This document shows positions 26,385-34,214 of a stretch of DNA of 64,000 bases, piece after piece (positions within the stretch are counted from its first letter, which is position 1; the number at the start of each line of letters is the position of its first letter). Source of the DNA: Noviherbaspirillum malthae (GTDB lineage Bacteria > Pseudomonadota > Gammaproteobacteria > Burkholderiales > Burkholderiaceae_D); NCBI RefSeq assembly GCF_015352985.1, contig NZ_JACYXF010000015.1, positions 61,515 to 125,514 of the forward strand, read 5' to 3'. The notes below the pieces were generated by a model. The model ran no database searches, was not told where the DNA came from, and saw only the letters and a program-made list of their open reading frames with translations. The position numbers were made by a program, and so were the translations under genes.

Positions 26385-27734
26385 TCAGAGTTTTCCTTCC
26401 CTATCCAGTTTTCCCCACGTCATGGCATTCCCGCGCCATTCTTCAATCGTTGCGAGCACCTTGGAGACGTCGATGATGTTGATGTAAAACAGTCGGAACA
26501 TGACTGCATAAAAGATGAGCGAGGGGTCTTCTTCTTCAATGACAATGCAATAGGCAGCGGAGATGACATCCAGGATGGTCAGCTGCAACCACCAAAAGAA
26601 CAGGAGGGTGGCAAGACCATACTGGAACCCGACATAACCGAAGAACAGGTTGCCCAGGATGGTCGAAAAGGGCCACATGATACCTTCGAAGAGCATGTAC
26701 CACAAGATGAAGCAGTTGATGCCCGCCTTGCGCGGCTGCCAGAGTGCTGCCCTGTGCTTGGCGGTCGCCTGCAGGATGCCGCGCGTCCACCGGTAGCGCT
26801 GCTTGAGCAGGTCGAGCAGGCCACTTGGCGTCTCTACCCAGGCAATGGCGCTTGGCTCATACGCAATGTGCCAGCCGCGCATGAGCAGCTTGAGCGTCAG
26901 GTCACAATCTTCAGCGAAGGTATCGTTGTCATAGCCGCCCACCTGCTGCAACACTGACTTGCGAAACATGCCCAACGGGCCCGGGATGATATTGACGGAG
27001 CGCATGAAACTCTGCGCCTTGCGGGCCATCGCCAAGCCTTCGACATATTCCAAGGCCTGAATTTTTGTCCAGATGTTTTCACGGTTGACGACTTTGACAT
27101 TCCCGGCGACGGCGCCGATTTTCGGGTTGTCGAAGTGGACAATGCAGGCGCGCAGCGTGTTGCGCGACAGTTTGGTATCCCCATCCATATTGAGGATGAA
27201 TTCCCCGCGCGCCGCCACCATGCCGGTATTGAGCGCTTCTGCCTTGCCATTGTTGCGTTTGGTGATCACCCGCACCGGGATCCGCGTCTGCTCAGACGCC
27301 ACTGCCATTGCTTTATCGTAGGTGTCGTCGGTCGAGCCGTCGTCGATCACAATCACTTCAAAATTCGGGTAATCGAGCTGCAACAGCGAACGAATCGCGG
27401 CCTGGATCACCAGGCCTTCGTTATACGCCGGAACCACCAGCGAAATCATCGGTAAAGATGCGTCATCCCGGTAGATAGGGGTGGGGCCATCCCGCTTGAA
27501 ATACAGGCCCTCAAGATGTTCCATGAACGAATAGAGAATCAGGATAGCGTAACGCGCCACCAGTACCACCAGGAAAAACAGCAGGTAGAGCGTCAGCATC
27601 GTCAGCACAAAGCTTTCCAGCAAAACACTGAACGATCCTTGCGCCTTGCGCACCGCCTCATAGCTCAACGCCATGCCAACGGCGACCGCGAACAGCGCCA
27701 ACGCCACCCATGTGTAGCGATAGAGCCGTTGCAT
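26385..27734 (-). CDS. PgaC/HasA-type family-2 processive glycosyltransferase
   Basis: A 449-residue inner-membrane protein starting at the ATG that overlaps the porin stop (TAATG); an upstream start at 27812 would lie inside the porin gene. Two N-terminal membrane helices, a cytoplasmic GT2 domain and three or four C-terminal helices match PgaC and hyaluronan synthases. Every catalytic motif is present: IDDGSTDD (about 130-137), NMDGD (DxD, 184-186), AEDCD (276 as base) and QRYRW (312-316). This is the only fully equipped synthase in the locus. PgaC makes beta-1,6-GlcNAc polymer; the sugar here is inferred from the GH18-like and deacetylase neighbours. No PilZ domain is fused, so c-di-GMP control would have to come through partners such as BcsE. 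Confidence 0.92.
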   Translation of the reverse strand: MQRLYRYTWVALALFAVAVGMALSYEAVRKAQGSFSVLLESFVLTMLTLYLLFFLVVLVARYAILILYSFMEHLEGLYFKRDGPTPIYRDDASLPMISLVVPAYNEGLVIQAAIRSLLQLDYPNFEVIVIDDGSTDDTYDKAMAVASEQTRIPVRVITKRNNGKAEALNTGMVAARGEFILNMDGDTKLSRNTLRACIVHFDNPKIGAVAGNVKVVNRENIWTKIQALEYVEGLAMARKAQSFMRSVNIIPGPLGMFRKSVLQQVGGYDNDTFAEDCDLTLKLLMRGWHIAYEPSAIAWVETPSGLLDLLKQRYRWTRGILQATAKHRAALWQPRKAGINCFILWYMLFEGIMWPFSTILGNLFFGYVGFQYGLATLLFFWWLQLTILDVISAAYCIVIEEEDPSLIFYAVMFRLFYINIIDVSKVLATIEEWRGNAMTWGKLDREGKL

Positions 27735-29602
27735 TACCAAAGCTTCTCCACGCTGACATTCACTGAGCTGGCACGATAGTCGGCGTTGTTGCGCTGGCTG
27801 GCCATGCTCCACAGGTTGAAACCGACGCCGACGTCATTCGACAGCCAGCGCTTGCCTCCGGCTGCGGCACTCCAGCTGGTGCCGGCATCGCCATACAGGC
27901 GGGCTCCTACCTGGCCGGATGTATAGAAGCTCCAGTCAGGGCCACTCCATTCGGCCAGCAAGCCGCCATAGAGGGAGCCAAAGCCGCCATCGGGTGACCA
28001 GTAGTTCGGTGAGTTGAACTTGGCATCGCGGAACTCAGCCCCGACAAAGGGCTTGACGCTGGAACCGAGCGGACGCCAGTGGGAAACGAGCCGCACGTTC
28101 CCTGTGAAAATCGTATTGTCATCGGAGATGTCGTAATAATCGACGCGACCGGTCAACGCCCCCGCCTCCAGCGCCGCTGACATTTGTGCGCCTAAGTGCA
28201 GGGCCGACAAACTGGACTGCAGGGCATTGGGATTGTTTGCATACTTGCCCCAATTGACGCGCCCCACTTCCAGCAAATCGTCGCGGTCGCCGACCTTCCA
28301 CTGCACGGAACCGTACAGATTCTGTTCTCCGTTGCTGGCCAGGCTCACTTCAAAGCGCGGCTTTGCCGGCAGGCTGTTGGCATGGTAGCGCAGCGTCAAA
28401 TCCTTTTGTCGTGCGTTGACCGTCCCTAATGTTTCGGCAACGCGTGACATCTCCACCTCGACCATGTTCATGCCGCCTTGGTCCCGAAAGCGATGATTGA
28501 GCGTGACGATGTCGCGGCGAACGTCCGATGAATCTTCCGATCCGCCAACGGTAACCGACGTGCGCGGGCGAAGCTCACGCTGGGCCAGACGCATGCCCTC
28601 CTTGGCCGAGGCGTTCATCGGGTCTGTGGCGAGCACTTCCCGGTAGAGGGGCACCGCCAGCTCATCGCGTCCCCGCCAGCGCTGCACATTGGCCATGCCG
28701 ACGCGCGCCTCATTGGCCAGTCGCCCCTGCGCAAGGCGCTGGTAGACCGTGATCGCCTCGCTCAGGCGCCCTGTCCAGGCTAGGGCATTGGCAATGGCCA
28801 AGGTGAGATCGTCATCCGGTTTCTCCCATTGCAGCAATGCGTAGCCGCTGGTACCGGCATCCTGGTACTTCTCGGCGGCGTACAAATCCGCCACATTCTG
28901 GGCGGCGGCACTTCGCGTGGTGGCCGGCTGTGACGCCGCACCAGCGGGTAGCGTGCCAGGCGGAACCGGACGCGGCTCGACCGGAACCGGCTGGCCCGAT
29001 GGGGCGATGTACTGTGGCTGTGCGGTGGTGCTGCCTGCGCCTGTGGAGGAAGGCAGGTACTGTGACTGTATCCATGCTGGCCTCGCCGCTGCCGCCGGAG
29101 AGGCTAGTTGTCCGCGCCCGGCGTCATCGATGGGTTGGTAGGTCGACCTGAGCACGACCGGCACGACCGCGGGGAGCGCTGCTGGCATGGACGGCGCCGG
29201 CGGCGCGACCGGTCGCGGCGATGCGGGTGCGGCAATAGCTGCGGTGCGCAGCGCTTGCAGCTGCACACGTGCGGTCTCTGCAAACGTGGTTCCCTCTAGT
29301 GCTTCAAGCTGCGCAATGGCTTCCTCCCGCTTGCCGATTCGCTGCAGGCTATCGGCAACGATGAAACGCAATTGATGATTCCATGGCTGTGCCAGCAGGT
29401 CGCTCATGCCGCGTTGAGCCGCGCTTTCATACTGGCCGCGTGTGTGCAATTCGAGTGCGGGGCTAGCTGCGCCAGACTGTGCACGCGCGGTTGACGTCAT
29501 CGCCGCACTGACGGCCATGGCCACCGGGAGGAAGCGCAGAACATGGGCCAAGCGGGCCGAAACGACCAAACGAGTGCGGGGACGGAGAATCAGAGGAGTC
29601 AT
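27734..29602 (-). CDS. PgaA-like TPR plus outer-membrane porin (second copy)
   Basis: A 622-residue protein when started at the ATG at 29602, which gives a signal peptide (AMAVSAAMTSTARAQS cleaved); a longer frame runs into bcsE. TPR-like helices (QYESAAQRGMSDLL; REEAIAQLEALEG; LAIANALAWTGRLSEAI; ARVGMANVQRWRGRDELA) are interrupted by a Pro/Ala-rich linker (about residues 115-210). The C-terminal barrel starts LRPRTSVTVGGS and ends VSVEKLW. It is closely related to the porin at 22169. It should form the outer-membrane channel for the polymer. It lies 62 bases after bcsE and its stop overlaps the glycosyltransferase start, which ties export and synthesis. Confidence 0.85.
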   Translation of the reverse strand: MTPLILRPRTRLVVSARLAHVLRFLPVAMAVSAAMTSTARAQSGAASPALELHTRGQYESAAQRGMSDLLAQPWNHQLRFIVADSLQRIGKREEAIAQLEALEGTTFAETARVQLQALRTAAIAAPASPRPVAPPAPSMPAALPAVVPVVLRSTYQPIDDAGRGQLASPAAAARPAWIQSQYLPSSTGAGSTTAQPQYIAPSGQPVPVEPRPVPPGTLPAGAASQPATTRSAAAQNVADLYAAEKYQDAGTSGYALLQWEKPDDDLTLAIANALAWTGRLSEAITVYQRLAQGRLANEARVGMANVQRWRGRDELAVPLYREVLATDPMNASAKEGMRLAQRELRPRTSVTVGGSEDSSDVRRDIVTLNHRFRDQGGMNMVEVEMSRVAETLGTVNARQKDLTLRYHANSLPAKPRFEVSLASNGEQNLYGSVQWKVGDRDDLLEVGRVNWGKYANNPNALQSSLSALHLGAQMSAALEAGALTGRVDYYDISDDNTIFTGNVRLVSHWRPLGSSVKPFVGAEFRDAKFNSPNYWSPDGGFGSLYGGLLAEWSGPDWSFYTSGQVGARLYGDAGTSWSAAAGGKRWLSNDVGVGFNLWSMASQRNNADYRASSVNVSVEKLW

Positions 29603-29663
29603 GGTCGTAGGGAGGAGCAGGCGATACGCATCTGGCGGTCGAGGGCCTAGGGTCTGTCTACTG

Positions 29664-31586
29664 TCAGTTGGCGGCAGAGGGCTTGGCCGGGGAAAGCAAA
29701 GCCGTCCCGGCAGCGCTGCGTACGGCGCGTGGCACGTCGCGCCGGCCAGCTCGTTTTTCACTGGCCACGTCGTTGTAGGTATAGAGCGTGGAGGTCGCAA
29801 CGTCGACCACCTGGACAGAAGCAGGCACATGGATAACCCGCGTCGGGGGCGGCGCGCCGAGGGGCGCATTCCCGGCCGCGCTGCCCAGCTGTGCCGCACG
29901 GACAGGCTCCTGCATCTTCGCGCGCGCCGTCCAGGTATCGACGGGGCGCGGCAGCCTATCGGTGGCGTCAGGCGATCGCTCTTCCGACGTGTCTGCTGCT
30001 TTCTCGGGAGCGGGCGTGGCAGGCACCAGCGCCGAGTAGTCGGGTAGCTGCCCGCGTTTGGACGCGCGTGCCAGCGCCGCCAATTCCTGCATCATGTCGT
30101 CACGGGTGACCAGAAAACGCACGTCCTCGAGAATGACTTCCAGAGGAGCCCCGAGGATGCGTTGCAAGGTGCTCAGCAGTGCCGGCTGAGGACAGGCGTT
30201 CAGGAACAGAAAGCACTGGGTGGTGTCAGCTGTAATCAAGTCGCCCGAGCGGGACACGGCACTGGTTTTGATAATGTCCACCACCTTGCGGCTGGAGGTG
30301 GGCGATCCTACAATCAATGCGCACGGGATGTTTAGGTTTTCGGCACGATCGAGCACCACGCCGACTTCGCTGATAAAGCGTTCCGGCGCCAGGTAACCGC
30401 GCAAGTGCGTCGGCAGCACCGACGCCAATGCCGCTTCGAAATCAATATTGACGTCGCGACTGAACACCTGGCCGCGCAGCGATTCCAGCAAGAGCGGCAG
30501 GCGTGACGGAGCGACATCGCGGTGCACCACCAGATTGACCCCCAGTCTGAGCAAGAGCGCCTCGTTTTGGTAACGCAGCGAGGCATCCTTCTCTTGGACC
30601 ACAATGCGCACATAGCGACCCAGGCTCAGCCGCAGCGTATGGACTGCTTCGGCCAGGTATCGCAAGCGGGTATCGCGGTAAAACGCCAAAATGATCGTGG
30701 CTCCCGTCCTGCCGCGCGTCGCGTGCATCATTCCGACCAAGGTGTCGACGCGCTGCCAGATGCCCGGACATTGGTGTGCTAGGCTCCCCAAGTCCGGGTC
30801 CATATAGAAAAAAGTGCGGTCATCGTCAGGCAGAGGCGCCGCGTCTTCCACGCGACCACCGGCGGCAATGGCCGCCAGCGCGGGTCGGGTCGAGGCCGAG
30901 TACAGACCAACGCTGTTGGGCAGCAGATGGAAGGTGCGTGCAGCCACCGTGCCATCAGGCGAATGCCAGTAGTCGAAGGTCAGATCGAGTCCCTGCTTAT
31001 CGACTTGCAAGCGGGCCAGACCCTGCAGGCTGTCCATCAAGGCATTGATCGTCGGCGCCTGCGCCGCACCGGCACGCGAAAATGCGAACAGGGCGGTAGT
31101 CTTCCTCTGCTCGAGCCAGCGCCGCAGCACGTCCACTTGCGCCAGCGCGAGCGACACATCATGCAGCGCCAGCAAATCATCGGCTTGGTCAACGATGACG
31201 TAACTGTGCTGCGGCACCCCCAGAAATTCAAGTTCCTGCACAAAGCCGTCAGCGCCAAAGCGAAACATGTTCTTTGCAAATTCTTCCTGCATCTCGAACA
31301 CGGCAACCTGGCCAGACTGCAGCAACGCATGCAGATCGAGCAAGCCATAGGATGCGATACGTTCGACCAGCAGTTCGGGATGGGACGGCACGATCAGCGT
31401 GCAATGCAAGCCCGCGTCCACAGCGTCTGCCAGGCTGGCAACGAGGACCGGAAAGCGAGCCGGCGGCGTGCCGGCCACCAGAGCATAGGCCCCACCGGGC
31501 AACATCGCGCTGGTCAGATTGGGCAAGCCGTCAATGCCGAGTCGCGCTACGGGAGCCGATGAGGCGGGGTCGAGAATATCATCCAT
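29664..31586 (-). CDS. bcsE: BcsE, c-di-GMP-binding regulator of cellulose-type synthesis
   Basis: A 640-residue cytosolic protein from the ATG at 31586. The first ~220 residues form a degenerate NTPase-like domain (GGAYALVAGTPPARFPVLV; YVIVDQADDLLAL). Then come receiver-like and GIL (GGDEF I-site-like) domains with VRIVVQEKDASLRYQNE and LLRLGVNLVVHRDV, and the c-di-GMP-binding RxGD motif as RSGD (446-449). The last ~120 residues are proline-rich and divergent. In enterobacteria BcsE binds c-di-GMP and works with BcsQ/BcsR and BcsF at the synthase. Here it is placed at the head of the pga-like unit, not with bcsA/bcsB, which suggests that it carries the c-di-GMP signal to the PgaC-like enzyme. 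This link is inferred. Confidence 0.9.
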   Translation of the reverse strand: MDDILDPASSAPVARLGIDGLPNLTSAMLPGGAYALVAGTPPARFPVLVASLADAVDAGLHCTLIVPSHPELLVERIASYGLLDLHALLQSGQVAVFEMQEEFAKNMFRFGADGFVQELEFLGVPQHSYVIVDQADDLLALHDVSLALAQVDVLRRWLEQRKTTALFAFSRAGAAQAPTINALMDSLQGLARLQVDKQGLDLTFDYWHSPDGTVAARTFHLLPNSVGLYSASTRPALAAIAAGGRVEDAAPLPDDDRTFFYMDPDLGSLAHQCPGIWQRVDTLVGMMHATRGRTGATIILAFYRDTRLRYLAEAVHTLRLSLGRYVRIVVQEKDASLRYQNEALLLRLGVNLVVHRDVAPSRLPLLLESLRGQVFSRDVNIDFEAALASVLPTHLRGYLAPERFISEVGVVLDRAENLNIPCALIVGSPTSSRKVVDIIKTSAVSRSGDLITADTTQCFLFLNACPQPALLSTLQRILGAPLEVILEDVRFLVTRDDMMQELAALARASKRGQLPDYSALVPATPAPEKAADTSEERSPDATDRLPRPVDTWTARAKMQEPVRAAQLGSAAGNAPLGAPPPTRVIHVPASVQVVDVATSTLYTYNDVASEKRAGRRDVPRAVRSAAGTALLSPAKPSAAN

Positions 31587-31926
31587 AGCGACTATCCTTG
31601 CGGCCCGGCGCCGATGCCGCACGCCGATATGTTTATACGTTTACAGTAATCAATTGTTACCGCTAGTCATATTATCTTACATTAACGCACTAGGCATTAC
31701 ATCTATAATTGCATTTAATCAAGTTAGAGTGTACCGCAATTGCGACAAAGAAAGTGGTCATCGCGGCTTTCCTATACCCCGGTGCCAGGCAAGCCATCGC
31801 CTTGCCGCAACGGCAGGGTATGTACCCCCGGCCGTGGAGCATTAATGTTGCGTGACCGGGGATCTGATGTCGTGTTCCTGCTGCAATTGCAGCCCGTTCG
31901 ACGCTGCTCCTCGGGATGCGGCCGCG
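31587..31926 (-). promoter_or_regulatory. Promoter region of the bcsE-pga-like unit
   Basis: A 340-base gap separating units A and B. Bases 31630-31740 are sharply AT-rich within GC-rich surroundings. On the minus strand TATAAA (near 31630) is a possible -10. The plus strand reads GTAATCAATTGTTAC (about 31647-31661), a near-palindrome with GTAA/TTAC arms around CAATTG. This is the best candidate for regulated transcription of bcsE and the following genes. Confidence 0.5.
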
Positions 31927-33006
31927 TTACGGCGTGCCGTTGAGGTAGTAGTCGACCAATGCATTGCTGTCATAGCCTAGAATAAAGAAGGCCATGCCTG
32001 CCAGGCCTTCGCGCCGGATGAACTCGGCCTTGCGCTTGAGTGACCACCAGTCTTCAAACCAGCCTTCGACGTAATGGCCTTCTGCGTTGCGGAACTGATA
32101 GTAGGAGCTGCCGCTGTCTTTGTCATGCTGAGCACCATGCTGCAGTACCCGATCCTGGATATTGACGCGGATATCAGGCAGGTGCGCAGCCGGGACCGGG
32201 GCAAAGGTGGTCGTGGTCCCTTGCCGTTTCGTCGCCGCACGCAGCGTCGGCCCCTCGACACGCCACTCGTAGCCATACAGCGGAAAACTCATTGCCACGC
32301 GGTGCGGCGGTACTCCCAGTGCCCGCGCGGCAGCGAGGCCCTTTTCCCAGGTGACCGCCTCTTGGCCCGTGAGCGGGGCAACGGGTCCGGCCTGGCCGCT
32401 GCCGGTCCAGTGCGCATCATACGCTTGCATGACTACGCGGTCGGTAACTGCCAGACTGGGTGCGTCATAGAGCGTTGACGCCCCACCGAGCGGGAAAAAA
32501 ACCGACAGCTGCCGTTGTGGCTGCAGGTGGTGCAACTTGTGCGCAAGCGCCTGCAAGAAGCGTCGGTAGGCGGCCAGTGTCGCCGGACGCACCGGGTCGT
32601 AGACTTCGACATCGAGTTGCAAACCAGCAACGTCAACATGGGTCGCCAAGTCATAGGCCTCTTCCAGCAGGCGCTGGGTCGCGCGCGGTGAGGAAAACAG
32701 CGCTTCGAAGGCCTTGACCCCGAACAGGGTCAGCGTCAAGTCGAGCGGCACGTTTTTTTGCCGCAGCGTGGCCCGCAGTTCCTGCCACTGCTCGGGCCAT
32801 CCATGGCGTTGGCCGATGGCGCCGGAAGGCGACACCTTCAGTTCAAAAAAGAGTAATCGCTCGAGCCGGTCAATGGGCGCAGTGCGCCAGCTGTCCGGCA
32901 TCCACCATGCCTGGTATGCCCATGCCCGGGGCGTGTCGGCGCAGGCCAACGACGAAGCCAGCAGCAGGATCTGGATCAGGCAGGCGCGGAGGAGCCGACC
33001 GATCAT
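31927..33006 (-). CDS. GH18-like secreted glycoside hydrolase
   Basis: A 359-residue protein from the ATG at 33006, overlapping the second bcsQ stop (ATGA). A signal peptide (MIGRLLRACLIQILLLASS) is followed by a TIM-barrel-like domain. VDVAGLQLDVEVYDP (about 124-138) matches strand 4 of GH18, where DxxDxDxE normally lies; the catalytic Glu (about 134) and the Asp two before it (132) are kept, while the Asp at the next position up is Gln. VAMSFPLYGYEW and GMAFFILGYDS fit later GH18 strands. GH18 enzymes cut GlcNAc-containing polymers. In cellulose loci this slot is taken by a GH8 cellulase (BcsZ). A hydrolase of this kind argues for an amino-sugar polymer. Only partly conserved motif, so binding without cleavage is possible. 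Confidence 0.7.
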   Translation of the reverse strand: MIGRLLRACLIQILLLASSLACADTPRAWAYQAWWMPDSWRTAPIDRLERLLFFELKVSPSGAIGQRHGWPEQWQELRATLRQKNVPLDLTLTLFGVKAFEALFSSPRATQRLLEEAYDLATHVDVAGLQLDVEVYDPVRPATLAAYRRFLQALAHKLHHLQPQRQLSVFFPLGGASTLYDAPSLAVTDRVVMQAYDAHWTGSGQAGPVAPLTGQEAVTWEKGLAAARALGVPPHRVAMSFPLYGYEWRVEGPTLRAATKRQGTTTTFAPVPAAHLPDIRVNIQDRVLQHGAQHDKDSGSSYYQFRNAEGHYVEGWFEDWWSLKRKAEFIRREGLAGMAFFILGYDSNALVDYYLNGTP

Positions 33007-33752
33007 TGCTGGTGACTGTCTAATACCCAGTCTGCCAGATACTGGACATCCAGGCTGGTCTTGCATCCAGGTTCGTACTCGAGCACCGGGCGCTCGAAGG
33101 CGAGGGCCTCGGCAACGCGCGCGTCCTTGTGGATGGCGACCGGCACCAGCTGCTTGCCGTGGCTTTCGTACAGGGCTTCGCGCACCTGGTGCCCGAGCCG
33201 GTTCTGCGCGGGCATCTGATTGATCAACAGGTCGGCGCCGTAAAAGTCTTCACGTTGTGCGGTGTATTCCTGCACCAAGTCGAGGAATTTGGCAAGGGTC
33301 GCGTACGAGGCGGCATCGGGCATTAGCACGATCAAGGCACGATGGGCCGCTTGCATCGCCTGCTGTAGAAACACGCTGGACCCGGGCGGGGTGTCGAGCA
33401 AGACAAAGTCGAAGGCCGCCGCTTCAAGCAACGCAATACGGTCGGCAAGCCAATGCGGCTGCTGGTCGAGCTCGTCTTCGAACTCGGCCAAGTCTTGCGG
33501 CAAGACCTGACCGAACGGAATGAAATGCACGCCGAACGGGCTATCGAAGATTGAGTCGGGGTGGATGCCTTCGCGCACCAGGCCCGAGATGTCGTCCGGA
33601 TCCATGCCCAGGTGCAGGCGCTGGGCGTTTTGCGGATCGAGGTCAATCACCAGGACACGCGCCTGGCGCTGCGCCAGCGCGACGGCGAGGTTGGCGGTGA
33701 GCGTGGTTTTGCCGACGCCGCCTTTGCCAGAAATGAGAGCAATTACTTGCAT
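33003..33752 (-). CDS. bcsQ: BcsQ-like ParA/MinD ATPase (second copy)
   Basis: A 249-residue cytosolic protein with GAGGA before the ATG at 33752. A deviant Walker A GKGGVGKTT (about residues 9-17), switch I DLDPQNA (about 41-47) and Walker B FVLLDTPPG mark the SIMIBI ParA/MinD class, and LMPDAASYATLAKFLD matches BcsQ (YhjQ). BcsQ helps place the synthase and is required for cellulose secretion in enterobacteria. A separate BcsQ is encoded at 41377, so this locus has two. It overlaps the TPR gene upstream by 10 bases and the hydrolase gene downstream by 4. Confidence 0.88.
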   Translation of the reverse strand: MQVIALISGKGGVGKTTLTANLAVALAQRQARVLVIDLDPQNAQRLHLGMDPDDISGLVREGIHPDSIFDSPFGVHFIPFGQVLPQDLAEFEDELDQQPHWLADRIALLEAAAFDFVLLDTPPGSSVFLQQAMQAAHRALIVLMPDAASYATLAKFLDLVQEYTAQREDFYGADLLINQMPAQNRLGHQVREALYESHGKQLVPVAIHKDARVAEALAFERPVLEYEPGCKTSLDVQYLADWVLDSHQQ

Positions 33753-34201
33753 GGTTTTTTCCTCGCACAATCAGGTCGGTCAGTTGGTACGCGGCGTGCC
33801 ACCGGGGACGATGCCGATGACGCCCAGAGCGCCGGAGGGTCGGGCAGCGCGCTGCTGTCGGCACCCAAGTCGGCACGCCGGGCGCTCGCAGGCTGCAGAT
33901 AGTCTTGCAGTTGTCGCCGATTGGCTTCGATGCCAGGAACATGCGGCGCCAATTGTACGGCTTGCGAGAGCAAGGCCAGTGCGCCCTGGTAATCGCCATT
34001 GGCGGCCTTGGCCACCGCCAGGTTATTCATTACTACCGCGTCGGCCGGAAACGTGCGCAACACGTCTTCGAAGCCCTTGACCGCATTGGCGTAATCGCCC
34101 TCGGCAAAAAACGACCTTGGCATCTGCATCGGATCCGGGGGCGCGGCGTACGCAGCGAGGGTGGCCACCACGCCCAGAATTAGCACGGCTGTGTGCTTCA
34201 T
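33743..34201 (-). CDS. Small periplasmic TPR protein
   Basis: A 152-residue protein from the ATG at 34201, with signal peptide MKHTAVLILGVVATLAAYA. Two TPR units are visible: SFFAEGDYANAVKGFEDVLRT with FPADAVVMNNLAVAKA, and NGDYQGALALLSQAVQLAP. The C-terminus is Ala/Pro/Ser-rich. It probably supports the larger TPR protein BcsC-like in the periplasm. It is wedged between that gene (13 bases upstream) and the second bcsQ (10-base overlap). No known bcs gene has exactly this form. Confidence 0.75.
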   Translation of the reverse strand: MKHTAVLILGVVATLAAYAAPPDPMQMPRSFFAEGDYANAVKGFEDVLRTFPADAVVMNNLAVAKAANGDYQGALALLSQAVQLAPHVPGIEANRRQLQDYLQPASARRADLGADSSALPDPPALWASSASSPVARRVPTDRPDCARKKPCK

Positions 34202-34214
34202 GTGGTTCTTCTCT

